Positions 25,156 through 34,462 are shown, counted from the first letter of the stretch. The stretch is 64,000 nucleotides of DNA from Anoxybacillus tepidamans PS2 (GCF_000620165.1 NZ_JHVN01000010.1:1-64000); one strand, 5' to 3'. The notes: generated from the letters alone by a model not told the origin. A program made the numbers and translations.

Positions 25156-26058
25156 ATGCATACGTTTCAACAGCAGCGGCGGCAAGCCTTTTTACAAAAG
25201 TATCAGCATCGTGCTCGGCTATTGATCTCGTGTCCAGATCAACCTGGCATTGTGGCAGCAGTCACATCGTTTTTGTATGAGCAAGGAGCAAATATTGTGG
25301 AATCAAGCCAATATACGACGGACCCGAAAGGAGGAACATTTTTTTTACGAATTGAATTTGACTGTCCTGAATTTGCAGCGAAAAAAGAGCGGGTGGAAAC
25401 TTTGTTTCGCGGCATCGCTGAAACATTTCAGATGAACTGGCGGTTCCATGTACATACCGATATAAAACGAGTCGCTATTTTTGTTTCTAAAGAAGAACAT
25501 TGTTTGTTAGAATTGCTTTCAGAATGGCAAGCAGGAGAGTTGCTGGCGGACATCCCTCTTATTATTAGCAATCACGAACATATGAAAAGCATCGTTGAGC
25601 CGCTAGGAATTCCTTATTATCATATTCCGGTGACGAAGGAGAAAAAAGAAGAGGCTGAACAACAACAGATTTCGCTACTGAAACAGTATAACATTGACAC
25701 CGTTGTGCTAGCCCGTTACATGCAAATTTTATCTTCGAAATTTGTAGCCGAATTCCCGGCTCAAATCATCAATATTCATCACTCGTTTCTTCCAGCGTTT
25801 GTCGGCGCAAGACCGTATGAGCGCGCTTATGAGCGAGGAGTCAAGTTAATTGGCGCCACCTCGCATTATGTCACCGACGACTTAGATGAGGGCCCGATTA
25901 TCGAACAAGATGTAGCCAGAGTGGATCACCGCCATCATCCGGAAGATTTGAAACGAATCGGACGAATCATTGAAAAAACGGTGCTTGTTCGCGCACTTAA
26001 ATGGCATTTGGAAGATCGCGTCATTATTCATCAAAATAAGACGATTGTGTTTAGCTAA
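25156..26058 (+). CDS. purU: Formyltetrahydrofolate deformylase
   Basis: The 300-aa enzyme releases formate from 10-formyltetrahydrofolate, balancing one-carbon pools. An N-terminal ACT domain (RLLISCPDQPGIVAAVTSF, residues 20-38) is followed by the formyltransferase fold, with PLIISNHEH, the catalytic INIHHSFLPAFVGARPYERA and DDLDEGPIIEQD. Length and order match PurU. ATG 25156 follows GGGGGAG. Monocistronic; Ter5 lies downstream. Confidence 0.92.
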   Translation: MHTFQQQRRQAFLQKYQHRARLLISCPDQPGIVAAVTSFLYEQGANIVESSQYTTDPKGGTFFLRIEFDCPEFAAKKERVETLFRGIAETFQMNWRFHVHTDIKRVAIFVSKEEHCLLELLSEWQAGELLADIPLIISNHEHMKSIVEPLGIPYYHIPVTKEKKEEAEQQQISLLKQYNIDTVVLARYMQILSSKFVAEFPAQIINIHHSFLPAFVGARPYERAYERGVKLIGATSHYVTDDLDEGPIIEQDVARVDHRHHPEDLKRIGRIIEKTVLVRALKWHLEDRVIIHQNKTIVFS

Positions 26059-26106
26059 CGAAGAAAAGGAAATACTCGGACATCACGGGTATTTCTGTTT
26101 GTTTTA

Positions 26107-26135
26107 TGATAAAATAAACTATGTTCTAAAAAAAC
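26107..26135 (+). other. Ter5, putative RTP-binding replication terminator upstream of rtp
   Basis: TGATAAAATAAACTATG followed by TTCTAAAAAAACA; the left part is nearly identical to Ter3 and the right part is weaker. It is about 95 nt before the rtp start, where RTP binding could also repress rtp, as known in B. subtilis. Confidence 0.7.
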
Positions 26136-26229
26136 ATATATGAAAGAGAAGGATTTTTATAAATAAGGTGGAATGGTTATAACAAGAGCATGTAAGATGC
26201 GAATTGCGAATAAGAAAGGAGAGGCAGGC

Positions 26230-26604
26230 ATGCGCGAAAAGCGAACTCCGAGCGGTTTTTTATTAAAGCAGCGAGCCTTTTTAAAATTGTATTTAATTAC
26301 ATTGACAGAGCAGGAGCGTTTATATGGATTAAAAATACTAGACGTATTGCGCCAAGAATTTAAGCCGTATGGCTATAAACCGAACCATTCAGAAGTATAT
26401 AAAGCGCTCCACGATTTAATCGAGGATGGGGTTTTAAAGCAAGTTAAGCAAAAGAAAGAGGGCATGAAATATCAAGAAGTCGTTTATTATCGTTTTGCGG
26501 ATGGCGGATATGAAAAAGCAAAGCTATACAAACGGCAATTAAAAGCGGAGCTGGACCGCTGCGAAGCGTTGATCCGCAAAGCGATACAAGATAATTTTAA
26601 GTGA
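26230..26604 (+). CDS. rtp: Replication terminator protein
   Basis: The 124-aa winged-helix dimer binds Ter sites and halts replication forks in one direction. The sequence follows B. subtilis RTP (122 aa) closely as I recall it: SGFLLKQRAFLKLYLIT, TEQERLYGLKILDVLRQEF, KPNHSEVYKALHDLIEDG, then the basic KQVKQKKEGMKYQEVVYY wing and the C-terminal dimerisation helix KRQLKAELDRCEALI. The ATG at 26230 follows AGAAAGGAGAGG; earlier in-frame starts lack ribosome sites. Five Ter-like sites lie upstream, the nearest in its own promoter region. Confidence 0.95.
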   Translation: MREKRTPSGFLLKQRAFLKLYLITLTEQERLYGLKILDVLRQEFKPYGYKPNHSEVYKALHDLIEDGVLKQVKQKKEGMKYQEVVYYRFADGGYEKAKLYKRQLKAELDRCEALIRKAIQDNFK

Positions 26605-26814
26605 AGGGAGACGCCTCTCCCCCTCATTATGTTTACATAATATTTTTATCAAATACTATTCGTCTTTATGTCTCAGATGGGCATTTACTTGTTTCGTATC
26701 AGACGGAAATGGAATAGTTTTTTGTTTGATGGGTGAGGCAAGATGCTTGCCATATAGTAATACGGTTCACTAGAATAAGATGGTATTTATTAAGAGAGAA
26801 AGGACGACCACAGC

Positions 26815-27693
26815 ATGAATGCACCATTATTGCCGACTACGATCGAACAAATCATAAAGGAACGAAGACAACAATTTATTGGCGATGAAGATGCGTATCT
26901 GATCGGAAAAGGAGGCTATACAGCAGCGGATGAATCCATTGTATATGACGCGGTTGTAGCGTTAGCGTTGGGGAAAAATATATTGTTGAAAGGACCGACA
27001 GGAGCAGGCAAAACGAAACTAGCTGAAACGCTGTCTCACTTATTTGGCCAGCCGATGCATAGCATCAACTGTTCTGTCGATTTGGACGCGGAAGCATTAC
27101 TAGGATTTAAAACGATTGGTGAACGCGACGGCAAGACTACCATCGAATTTATTCCTGGACCAGTGGTTCAAGCGATGCAAAAGGGGCATCTGTTGTATAT
27201 CGATGAAATTAATATGGCCAAACCTGAGACATTGCCGATTTTAAACGGGGTCTTGGACCATCGAAAAACGATTACCAACCCTTTTACCGGAGAAGTCGTC
27301 AAAGCGAAACCAACATTTGGTGTCATTGCTGCTATCAACGAAGGATATGTCGGAACCGTTCCGTTGAATGAGGCGCTCAAAAATCGTTTTGTAGTGATTG
27401 AAATCCCATATATTCAAGGAAATGCATTAAAAACGGTGTTACTTGCGCAAAGTATATTAAAGGATGAAGCGCTCATCGATCGCTTTGTTGCCTTGTCAGC
27501 CGACCTGATGATTCAAGCAAAAAACGGCCAAATTTCCGAAGAAGCCGCCTCCATTCGCGCCCTAATTGACGTATGCGACTTAGCTACCTATTTGCCTCCT
27601 CTCCGCGCCATCGAACGGGGGATTATTGAAAAGTTAGAGGACGAACGCGAGAAGGCAGCGGTGCGGAACATTGCGGAAACGCTCTTTGACTGA
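26815..27693 (+). CDS. yojN: MoxR-type AAA+ ATPase (YojN-like)
   Basis: The 292-aa MoxR-family ATPase has Walker A in [17 protein letters not shown] (about residue 62), Walker B in [16 protein letters not shown], and sensor region [23 protein letters not shown]. MoxR proteins act with a VWA partner as chaperones that insert metals or remodel complexes; the partner is the next gene, 9 nt away. AGAAAGGACG precedes the ATG. Homologous in order and size to B. subtilis yojN-yojO. The client is unknown. Confidence 0.85.
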   Translation: MNAPLLPTTIEQIIKERRQQFIGDEDAYLIGKGGYTAADESIVYDAVVALALGKNILLKGPTGAGKTKLAETLSHLFGQPMHSINCSVDLDAEALLGFKTIGERDGKTTIEFIPGPVVQAMQKGHLLYIDEINMAKPETLPILNGVLDHRKTITNPFTGEVVKAKPTFGVIAAINEGYVGTVPLNEALKNRFVVIEIPYIQGNALKTVLLAQSILKDEALIDRFVALSADLMIQAKNGQISEEAASIRALIDVCDLATYLPPLRAIERGIIEKLEDEREKAAVRNIAETLFD

Positions 27694-27702
27694 GGGGGCG
27701 CC

Positions 27703-29619
27703 ATGAAACGATTTATCCAGTTCAACGACAAAAAGATTGACTCGTTTTTATTTATGCAATTATCCGATTTAACGAAAACGTTGATGAAACAAAGCGATTG
27801 GGAAATCGCCTTTGGATTTCAATCCTATTTAGATGTTCCGAATCGAACGGTATACGTTAGTTATTTTTGGGACAATCGTCCAGCGGAAGAAAAAATCAAT
27901 GGTTTTAAAAGCGATGTATGTTTACGGACGGTCGGAACCTTCTTTCATACGGAGGCGTCAGAAGTCAAAAGATTTATTGACAAAGCGAAAACCACCTCCG
28001 TTCCTAGTTTTGCTAGGCAGCTATTGATGCTTGCCGAAGATTTGCGCCTAGAGGAGTTATGCAAAAAAGAGCGTCCGGGCACTAAAAGATGGTTTCGTAC
28101 CCGCCGTGAGGTCTATCGCCGTTATTTCCAAAGTCAAACAAGCGCCAACCTTGTAAAAAGTGTGCATACAGATGCGTTATTCGCCACCATCTATTTATTG
28201 CTTACGTCTGAATCTCCGCTTGAGGAGGTTCCGGTGATGATTGAGCCGATTGATCGGATGATGCCATGGTTGCGTCAGACGCTTGGCCAATTTTTTGATG
28301 CCGCTTCGACAAAAGACGTGGCCCACATCGCTTGGACGATTGTAGAAGCATTCGATGATATACTAGAGCGCGATATGTTAAACACGTACTTTTATTTGCC
28401 AGAGCATAGCTATGAAGAAGAAACAGGGCTGACGATCGATGATCTCAAACGAACGGAGGCGCTTAATCATTGCGATGTGCTCGATCATGAAAAACAAGGC
28501 GATGAAGATATTCATGAACAAAAGTTACCGACGTGGCATCGGGAAACGAGCGATATGACTAAAAGTTTTTTGCAGTTTGAATTAGAGCAAGGGTCGCAAA
28601 CGGATTTGCTTGGAGAAGGAGTGCGCGAAGGAGAGGACGGGGATCAGGCGTTGGCGATCGTTCAAGGTTCGGCGCAAAAAAGCAAAAGAAATGATTATGC
28701 CCGGAGGGAGGCAATAGAAAAACAACGAGAGGCTCGTCCTACCGGCGCCGGTGATGTATACGGAAAGGTCAACCGATATGCCGAGGCGATTTTTCTTTCT
28801 CCCTCATCTCCAACCTTCACACAGCTGGCTCAATATGAGCAGAAGAAAACAGAAATTGTTTCGTATCAGAAAAAGCTGAAACAAATCATCGAAAAAACAC
28901 TGGAACATAAAAAGATATTGCCGCGTACGGATTTGCATTTTGGCCGTCTGCATAAAAAGCTGCTGCGTCTATGGACTGATGAGCAGCCGCGCTTATTTTA
29001 TAAAAAACGGGAACCGTCCGTTCACATTGATGCGGTATTTACGCTTTTAGTCGACTGCTCGGCCTCGATGTACGATAAGATGGAAGAGACGAAACGAGGT
29101 GTGATTTTATTTCACGAGGCCCTCAAAGCTCTCTTGGTGCCACACGAAATTGTTGGATTTTGGGAAAACCCGGACGAAGCCCACGAAAAAAAGCAGCCGA
29201 ATTATTTTCAAACAGTTATTTCTTTTTCGCGTTCTTTAAAAAAGCAGAGCGGCGCGGAAATTATGCAGCTTGAACCGCAAGAAGATAATCGGGACGGTTT
29301 TGCGATTCGTATAATGACAGAGAGGCTGCTAGAGCGTTCAGAAAAGCAAAAGTTTTTGTTAGTCTTTTCAGATGGAGAGCCAGCGGCATTTGGTTATGAG
29401 CAAAACGGGATTGTTGATACGTATGAAGCGGTGCTTGAAGCGCGAAAACGGGGGATTGAAGTCATTAACGTTTTTTTGGCAAACGGGGACATCGATGAAG
29501 GACAATATAACACGATCCAAAATATTTACGGAAAACATAGCGTGCTTGTCCCAACCATCGAACAGTTGCCCGATATTTTGTTCCCTCTTCTGAAGAAGTT
29601 ATTATATAAAAGTTTGTAA
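27703..29619 (+). CDS. yojO: VWA-domain protein (YojO-like), partner of the MoxR ATPase
   Basis: The 638-aa product has a long helical N-terminal part, an acidic centre (residues 240-330), a coiled stretch near 380-400 and a C-terminal von Willebrand A domain. The MIDAS motif is LLVDCSASMYDKM near residue 446, with LLVFSDGEPAAFGYE later. It resembles CobT/NorD-type VWA proteins paired with MoxR ATPases. No signal peptide, so cytosolic. GGGGGCGCC precedes the start. Function by analogy only. Confidence 0.85.
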   Translation: MKRFIQFNDKKIDSFLFMQLSDLTKTLMKQSDWEIAFGFQSYLDVPNRTVYVSYFWDNRPAEEKINGFKSDVCLRTVGTFFHTEASEVKRFIDKAKTTSVPSFARQLLMLAEDLRLEELCKKERPGTKRWFRTRREVYRRYFQSQTSANLVKSVHTDALFATIYLLLTSESPLEEVPVMIEPIDRMMPWLRQTLGQFFDAASTKDVAHIAWTIVEAFDDILERDMLNTYFYLPEHSYEEETGLTIDDLKRTEALNHCDVLDHEKQGDEDIHEQKLPTWHRETSDMTKSFLQFELEQGSQTDLLGEGVREGEDGDQALAIVQGSAQKSKRNDYARREAIEKQREARPTGAGDVYGKVNRYAEAIFLSPSSPTFTQLAQYEQKKTEIVSYQKKLKQIIEKTLEHKKILPRTDLHFGRLHKKLLRLWTDEQPRLFYKKREPSVHIDAVFTLLVDCSASMYDKMEETKRGVILFHEALKALLVPHEIVGFWENPDEAHEKKQPNYFQTVISFSRSLKKQSGAEIMQLEPQEDNRDGFAIRIMTERLLERSEKQKFLLVFSDGEPAAFGYEQNGIVDTYEAVLEARKRGIEVINVFLANGDIDEGQYNTIQNIYGKHSVLVPTIEQLPDILFPLLKKLLYKSL

Positions 29620-29648
29620 CAACCACTGATGTGGGAAGGGGAGAAGTA

Positions 29649-30887
29649 ATGATGATCAAGCTGTTTACCGATAGTGACTTAGATGGCGTCGGCTGCGCCT
29701 TATTGGCTGCTCTCGCTTTCGGTGATCAGGTCCACATTTCTTACTGTTCATATCGAAATTTAAATGAGCGTGTCCAACGGTTTGTAGAGGATCACCAAGA
29801 CCGTGAATCCCAGCTTTTTATTACCGATTTATCGGTGAACGCTGAAGTAGAACAGCAGCTTGCAGAACGGTTTGCTGCTGGGGGGCATGTGCAGCTCATT
29901 GACCATCATGCCACCGCTCTTCACTTTAACCGCTATCCGTGGGGGCAGGTGGAACCTGTCAATCAACAAGGAATGAAGACGTGTGCGACCTCTTTGTTTT
30001 ATGAATTCCTTGTTCACCAGCAATATTTAGAACGAAATGAGACGCTCGATGAATTTGTGGAACTCGTTCGCCAGTATGATACGTGGGATTGGGATGAGAA
30101 CAACAATATTCGTGCCAAGCGTCTAAATGATTTGTTTTCGATGCTCGGGATCGATGAGTTTGTCAAACAAATGACCGAGCGGCTGCAAATGCAACAACCA
30201 TTCTCCTTTACAGACATGGAAGAGTTCGTGTTTCAGATCGAGGAGAAAAAAGTCCAGCGTTATATCCGTATGAAACAAAAACATATGGTGCAAACGTGGA
30301 TTGATGAATATTGCGTGGGGATTGTGTTTGCTGAGCAGCATATTTCTGAATTAGGAAATATGCTGTCGAAACGTTGTCCGCATTTGGATCTCATTGCGAT
30401 GATCAATCTTGGAACGAAACATATCGGGTTTCGGACGATCCACGATGCAGTAGATGTAGCGGAATTCGCCAAACGATTTGGCGGAGGCGGTCATCCAAAG
30501 GCGTCTGGTTGTTTAATGAACGCTGACACGTTCTTACGATTTGCCACGACCGCGTTTCAGCTTCCGCCAATTTATCACGACGCGGAACAAAACCGGTATA
30601 ATACAAAAGAACATCATCTAGGCTGCTTTTTTAAAAACAATCGAGAACAGTGGTTTTTTCTCTATTTAAATGAGAAAAAAGAATGGAGTCTTTGGGAGAA
30701 TCACTCCATGGTGGCTTCTTTTTCGACATGGGACGAGGCAGAACGGTGGGTCAAACGAAATTTTGCCGCGGGATTAGCCGATGACGCTCTCGTTTCAGAT
30801 TATCTGCATCAACAGCTTTCGTGGCAGAAAGAAGCTGTATTTGCACGCTATTCAGAAGCAGTAGAGCAATACAAAAGCAAGCGGTAA
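29649..30887 (+). CDS. nrnB: DHH-family oligoribonuclease NrnB-like
   Basis: The 412-aa DHH phosphoesterase shows KLFTDSDLDGVGCALLA (metal Asp), LFITDLSVN, LIDHHATALHFN (DHH motif), and the DHHA1 motif RFGGGGHPKASGCLM. B. subtilis NrnB degrades short RNAs and shares these motifs and length, so nanoRNA or pGpG turnover is likely. ATGATG at 29649 follows GAAGGGGAG. The C-terminal 100 residues are less conserved. It may be cotranscribed with yojN-yojO (28-nt gap). Confidence 0.85.
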   Translation: MMIKLFTDSDLDGVGCALLAALAFGDQVHISYCSYRNLNERVQRFVEDHQDRESQLFITDLSVNAEVEQQLAERFAAGGHVQLIDHHATALHFNRYPWGQVEPVNQQGMKTCATSLFYEFLVHQQYLERNETLDEFVELVRQYDTWDWDENNNIRAKRLNDLFSMLGIDEFVKQMTERLQMQQPFSFTDMEEFVFQIEEKKVQRYIRMKQKHMVQTWIDEYCVGIVFAEQHISELGNMLSKRCPHLDLIAMINLGTKHIGFRTIHDAVDVAEFAKRFGGGGHPKASGCLMNADTFLRFATTAFQLPPIYHDAEQNRYNTKEHHLGCFFKNNREQWFFLYLNEKKEWSLWENHSMVASFSTWDEAERWVKRNFAAGLADDALVSDYLHQQLSWQKEAVFARYSEAVEQYKSKR

Positions 30888-31007
30888 CGGTGGCGTTGTG
30901 CCACCTCTTTTTATTTTTTTTGAATATTTCCAACAATTACAGTCTGCCCTCACACAAGCCTCCTATGTAAAATAGGAATATACTAAACTAGCAGAGAGAG
31001 GTGCAAG

Positions 31008-32222
31008 ATGAGAAAAAAAGCATGGGTGGCAGGCGTAGCCTTCGCGCTATTAGCTAGTGGAGTAGGGAAAGTGAGTGCGCACGAACTGACGTACAAAGTG
31101 CAAGCAGGGGACACTCTCTGGAAGATCGCTACAGCTAATCATCTATCAGTAGAAGATTTGAAAAGTTGGAATGGATTAAAAAGCGATCAAATTTATGTAG
31201 GCCAGACGTTAACGTTATTACCTCCGCATCAACATGAAACGACTTATACAGTAAAGGCTGGGGATACATTATCTTTAATCGCCAAAACATATCAAGTATT
31301 AATCGCGGATATTAAAATTCGTAATCACCTAGCGAACGATTCGATTTATCCTGGCCAATCATTAATTATTCCAGCCGAAAAAGGGACATATACCACTCAT
31401 ACAGTTCAAACGGGCGAAACACTTTCGGTTATTGCCCGTGATTATGGCATTTCACTTTCAGATTTGAAATCTTGGAACCAACTGCAATCTGACGCGATTT
31501 TTGTTGGTCAAACGCTTTATGTAGCCAAACCAACACAAACAACTCCTTCGACGGGCACGGGCGGCACGACTACACCATCTACATCTACGCCAACCGCTGT
31601 GACATATACGGTGCAGCCGGGCGACAGCTTGTATTCTATTGCAACAAAATATGGAACAACTGTTCAACAGATAAAAACTCTTAATAATTTATCTTCTGAT
31701 ACGATTTATGTAGGACAAGTGCTAAAAATTACGGATGGAGCACTGCCAAAACCAGCGGCTCCAGATCGTTTGCAAGACGCTTTGTTCCCGCTGAAAGCAG
31801 GAACTTACAAACCGTTTGGCGATACATTTGGTGACAGCAGGCAATACGGCGGAGAGCGTGTGCATGAAGGGGTCGACATCATTGCGCCAAAAGGCACTCC
31901 GATTTACTCCTCTACAGATGGAACCATTGTTCGAAAAGGGTGGAGCGATTTAGGTGGCTGGCGTCTTACTGTGAAGACAAATGAAGGAGTCTATATTTAT
32001 TATGCGCATATGCAAAACTACGCAACAGGCATCGAACAAGGACAAGTAGTGAAAAAAGGCCAGCTTATTGGCTATGTCGGCGATTCCGGCTACGGCCCAG
32101 TCGGAACCACTGGTAAATTTGTGGCGCATTTGCATTTCGGTATGTACGATTTGAATTGGAATGCCGTTAATCCTTATAACTATTTAAAATATTGGGAATG
32201 GAAAATGAATAATCCGTCATAA
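31008..32222 (+). CDS. Secreted cell-wall hydrolase with four LysM and an M23 peptidase domain
   Basis: The 404-aa product has a signal peptide (AWVAGVAFALLASGVGKVSA), then four LysM repeats (starting TYKVQAGDTLWKIA, TYTVKAGDTLSLIA, THTVQTGETLSVIA and TYTVQPGDSLYSIA) that bind peptidoglycan. A Thr/Ser/Pro linker separates repeats 3 and 4. The C-terminus is a lysostaphin-like M23 zinc peptidase with HEGVDIIAP and VAHLHFGMYD. It acts outside the cell on cross-links. AGAGGTG precedes the ATG. Possible sporulation or growth role not decidable. Confidence 0.9.
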   Translation: MRKKAWVAGVAFALLASGVGKVSAHELTYKVQAGDTLWKIATANHLSVEDLKSWNGLKSDQIYVGQTLTLLPPHQHETTYTVKAGDTLSLIAKTYQVLIADIKIRNHLANDSIYPGQSLIIPAEKGTYTTHTVQTGETLSVIARDYGISLSDLKSWNQLQSDAIFVGQTLYVAKPTQTTPSTGTGGTTTPSTSTPTAVTYTVQPGDSLYSIATKYGTTVQQIKTLNNLSSDTIYVGQVLKITDGALPKPAAPDRLQDALFPLKAGTYKPFGDTFGDSRQYGGERVHEGVDIIAPKGTPIYSSTDGTIVRKGWSDLGGWRLTVKTNEGVYIYYAHMQNYATGIEQGQVVKKGQLIGYVGDSGYGPVGTTGKFVAHLHFGMYDLNWNAVNPYNYLKYWEWKMNNPS

Positions 32223-32235
32223 CATGTTTATGAAG

Positions 32236-32265
32236 CGTGTAGTCGAATCGGCTACACGTTTTTTT
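32236..32265 (+). terminator. Terminator of the LysM/M23 gene
   Basis: CGTGTAG (32236-32242) pairs with CTACACG (32252-32258), followed by TTTTTTT. Confidence 0.8.
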
Positions 32266-32303
32266 CTACGATTGAATATCGTAAGAAAAAAGGGGAGAAG
32301 AGG

Positions 32304-32903
32304 ATGGAGCTGCCTGTCAATATTCGCGTTGAACATGTAAAACAAAAGCGGATGGAGCTGTATTATCCGATTGTGTATGGACTGCCCAATAAAGAGGCAG
32401 AACAAAAAATCAATTACGAAATTGCAGCTGTCATGCGAAAATTAATTGCTGACCAAGGATTTTATCAAAACCCACAAACAGAGGTCACAGGAACCTTTGA
32501 ATTGAAGGCGAACGAAAGAGGCGTTTTAAGTTTAACGATGATTAATTATGCGTACTCAGGCGGCGCTCACGGAATGACGATTGTTAAGGGGCTAACATTT
32601 GATGTGGCAACGGGAAAAAAATATTCTCTTAGAGAGTTATTTTTGCCGAACAAAGATTATGTCAAACCGCTATCCGATCTTGTAGCAAAACAAATTAAAG
32701 AGCGGGATATTTTTCTGCTAGACCCGCCGTTTAAAGGCATCTCGCCCAACCAGGATTTCTATATCGCCGATAAAGTGCTCGTGCTCTTTTATCAGTTATA
32801 TGATCTCACTCCCTACGCTTATGGACTGCCGCATTTTCCGATATCCGTATATGAAATCCAACCGCTTATTAACGAACAATCACCATTAGGAAAAATGATA
32901 TAA
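32304..32903 (+). CDS. DUF3298/DUF4163-type protein
   Basis: The 199-aa product has an N-terminal DUF4163-like segment and DUF3298, with the diagnostic YAYSGGAHGMT near residue 82 and FPISVYEIQPLI near the end. The same pair occurs in PdaC and in the extracytoplasmic part of RsiV, where it contacts lysozyme or peptidoglycan. This protein lacks a signal peptide or membrane segment, so it is either cytosolic or secreted by another route. AAGGGGAGAAG precedes the ATG. Confidence 0.75.
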   Translation: MELPVNIRVEHVKQKRMELYYPIVYGLPNKEAEQKINYEIAAVMRKLIADQGFYQNPQTEVTGTFELKANERGVLSLTMINYAYSGGAHGMTIVKGLTFDVATGKKYSLRELFLPNKDYVKPLSDLVAKQIKERDIFLLDPPFKGISPNQDFYIADKVLVLFYQLYDLTPYAYGLPHFPISVYEIQPLINEQSPLGKMI

Positions 32904-32992
32904 ATCTTCATAAAAAGTTAACATAATTGTAACAGTTTATGTATTTTAAGAAATACAGTCTTTTTATAATATAGACAGTGGAGGTGAAAGCG

Positions 32993-33187
32993 TTGAAACA
33001 GTATGTCTTTTTGTTTTACACAGAGCAGGCCAAATCGGTGGTATGGGAAGAAGCAGTTCTTGCTGAAGGAATGATGGAAGCATTTTTAAAAGTAAAACAA
33101 TTGCTGCAAACGTATGAAAAAGAAAAAGCTGCTCCTGTCCGTGTTCAGTATAAAGGTGTGCGCTATCGCAACATTGACATCGCCTAA
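32993..33187 (+). CDS. Small hypothetical protein
   Basis: A 64-aa product from TTG 32993, chosen because GGAGGTG lies 6 nt upstream (a GTG at 32978 overlaps that ribosome site). It begins KQYVFLFYTEQAKSVVWEEA and ends VRYRNIDIA; no family recognised. TATAAT at about 32966 gives a likely promoter. Followed by a strong terminator, then the transposon target. Confidence 0.6.
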   Translation: MKQYVFLFYTEQAKSVVWEEAVLAEGMMEAFLKVKQLLQTYEKEKAAPVRVQYKGVRYRNIDIA

Positions 33188-33237
33188 TTCGGCTTGGAAG
33201 GATGAGATTATGACTTTCTGTAATAGCAATTGGCTAA

Positions 33238-33285
33238 CATGCAGCGGTCCGAACAAACACGAAATCCAACCGCTGCATGTTTTTA
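33238..33285 (+). terminator. Terminator of the small gene
   Basis: CATGCAGCGGT (33238-33248) pairs perfectly with ACCGCTGCATG (33269-33279), followed by TTTTTATTTTT. Confidence 0.85.
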
Positions 33286-33427
33286 TTTTTTGTTTCTGTC
33301 TCAATAAAACAAGTTTTCTTTATTTTTGAGATATTTATTGTTTCAATTTTTGTTACTTCCTATAATTTATATTATGTTAACTAATAAATTTTCCTGAAAT
33401 ACGAGGGTTTCTTCCCTCAAGTGTCCA

Positions 33428-33677
33428 TGTATGTACATTGACAAAATTCTGTATGGATTAATGACAAAATTTTATATGGTTAACGAACCTCGCCCATAAT
33501 ATTGTATTTATCGATATACATTTCTGTCATTTAATTGACATAATTTTATATTGATTAAATGCAACACATGAGTATACATAATTTAATTTTTATCTGGCTC
33601 AGAATTTCACTTGGCTAAATGACACAGTTATACTTAGTTCTAATTTCAGTTTTAGTGACAGAATTATCTTGGTCGAC
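33428..33677 (+). repeat. Tn7-like left end with TnsB-type binding repeats
   Basis: Clear copies: TTGACAAAATTCTGTATGGA (from 33438), ATGACAAAATTTTATATGGT (33461) and TTGACATAATTTTATATTGA (33535). Degenerate copies follow: ATGACACAGTTATACTTAGT (33619) and GTGACAGAATTATCTTGGTC (33656). The consensus TGACAnAATTntnTATGGnTA is shared with the right end. Confidence 0.85.
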
Positions 33678-33712
33678 TATTGAATGTAAGAATAATTCTG
33701 TCACTTTTTTAT

Positions 33713-34221
33713 TCAAATAGTAATTACATAATCTAAAATTTGACTACGACGTTCAAGCAATACTACATCACGCCATACACCATTTAATTTTCCTATACGT
33801 TGTCGTATGCCGACTTCACGAAATCCAACACTTTGATGTAAACGTAAACTTGGTACGTTTTCAGGGAAAATCCCCGCAGTTAATGTCCAAAATCCCTTTG
33901 CTTCTGATTCTTTGATTCTTTGATAATAGCTTGTAGAAGCTGTTTTCCAACTCCCTTTCCTCGGCTCACATCTCGAACATACACACTTACCTCTCCCACT
34001 CCTTTATACACGCAGCGATCCGATACTTTACTTATCTTACACCAGCCTTGAATTCCTTCTTCGTCTTCAGCGACTAAACATAAATTTGCGGCAATAGTCA
34101 ATTCCCATTTTTCTAATGATGGTACTGTCGTTTCAAACGTTGCTTGTTCTGTCGCAATTCCTTGCTCGTAAATTTCTTTCACTTGCAACCAATCCTGTTT
34201 GCAAAAGCTACGAATGTTCAT
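33713..34221 (-). pseudogene. arsN: GNAT acetyltransferase (ArsN / phosphinothricin acetyltransferase type), frameshifted
   Basis: The N-terminal frame reads NIRSFCKQDW, ATEQATFETTVPS and then GVGEVSVYVRDVSRGKGVGK, the acetyl-CoA loop of this GNAT branch. It ends early after KESKNQKQ. GATTCTTT is present twice in tandem (33906-33913 and 33914-33921); removing one copy joins the frame to AKGFWTLTAGIFPENVPSLR and VWRDVVLLERRS and a stop at 33713, giving the family's usual ~167 residues. ArsN acetylates arsinothricin, an arsenic antibiotic, and occurs in ars operons. GGAGGGG precedes the ATG at 34221. Now probably inactive. Confidence 0.8.
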
Positions 34222-34293
34222 ATTAGAAATCCCCTCCTTATTTTCATACAGCAAAGGCACCAGGAATCTCCCTAATGCCTTTTCAATGTAAAA

Positions 34294-34449
34294 TTAGCAA
34301 CACTCACGATTTGATGTAGATGGACAGCATTCACTTTCAATATTGGCTTTGTCTGCCACATCTTGGTTTTCTTTTACTTCTACAATTTGAATATCGCAGC
34401 AACTTTGCTTTTCTTTGGAATTGCCAAATAGAATTTTCAATATGTTCAT
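34294..34449 (-). CDS. 51-aa cysteine-pair protein in the arsenic cargo
   Basis: The product starts NILKILFGNSKEKQSCCD and contains three vicinal Cys pairs: SCCD (residues 17-18), ECCPST (41-42) and a final ECC at the C-terminus. AAGGAGGG stands 6-7 nt before the ATG and the gene lies 13 nt after arsP, so it is cotranscribed. Vicinal Cys pairs bind As(III) tightly; ArsD uses such pairs, but this protein is far shorter and not recognisably ArsD. A metallochaperone or sequestering role is inferred from pairs and context only. Confidence 0.75.
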   Translation of the reverse strand: MNILKILFGNSKEKQSCCDIQIVEVKENQDVADKANIESECCPSTSNRECC

Positions 34450-34462
34450 TTGAAATCCCTCC

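Noticed and set aside
30964-30985. CCTATGTAAAATAGGAATAT before the LysM gene as a sixth Ter site
   Set aside because: The match stops after CTATGTA and lacks the spaced CTAAAT; it looks like ordinary promoter sequence.
33300-33760. CRISPR-like repeat array
   Set aside because: Repeats are few, imperfect and irregularly spaced, and match the opposite end of the transposon; they are TnsB-type sites.
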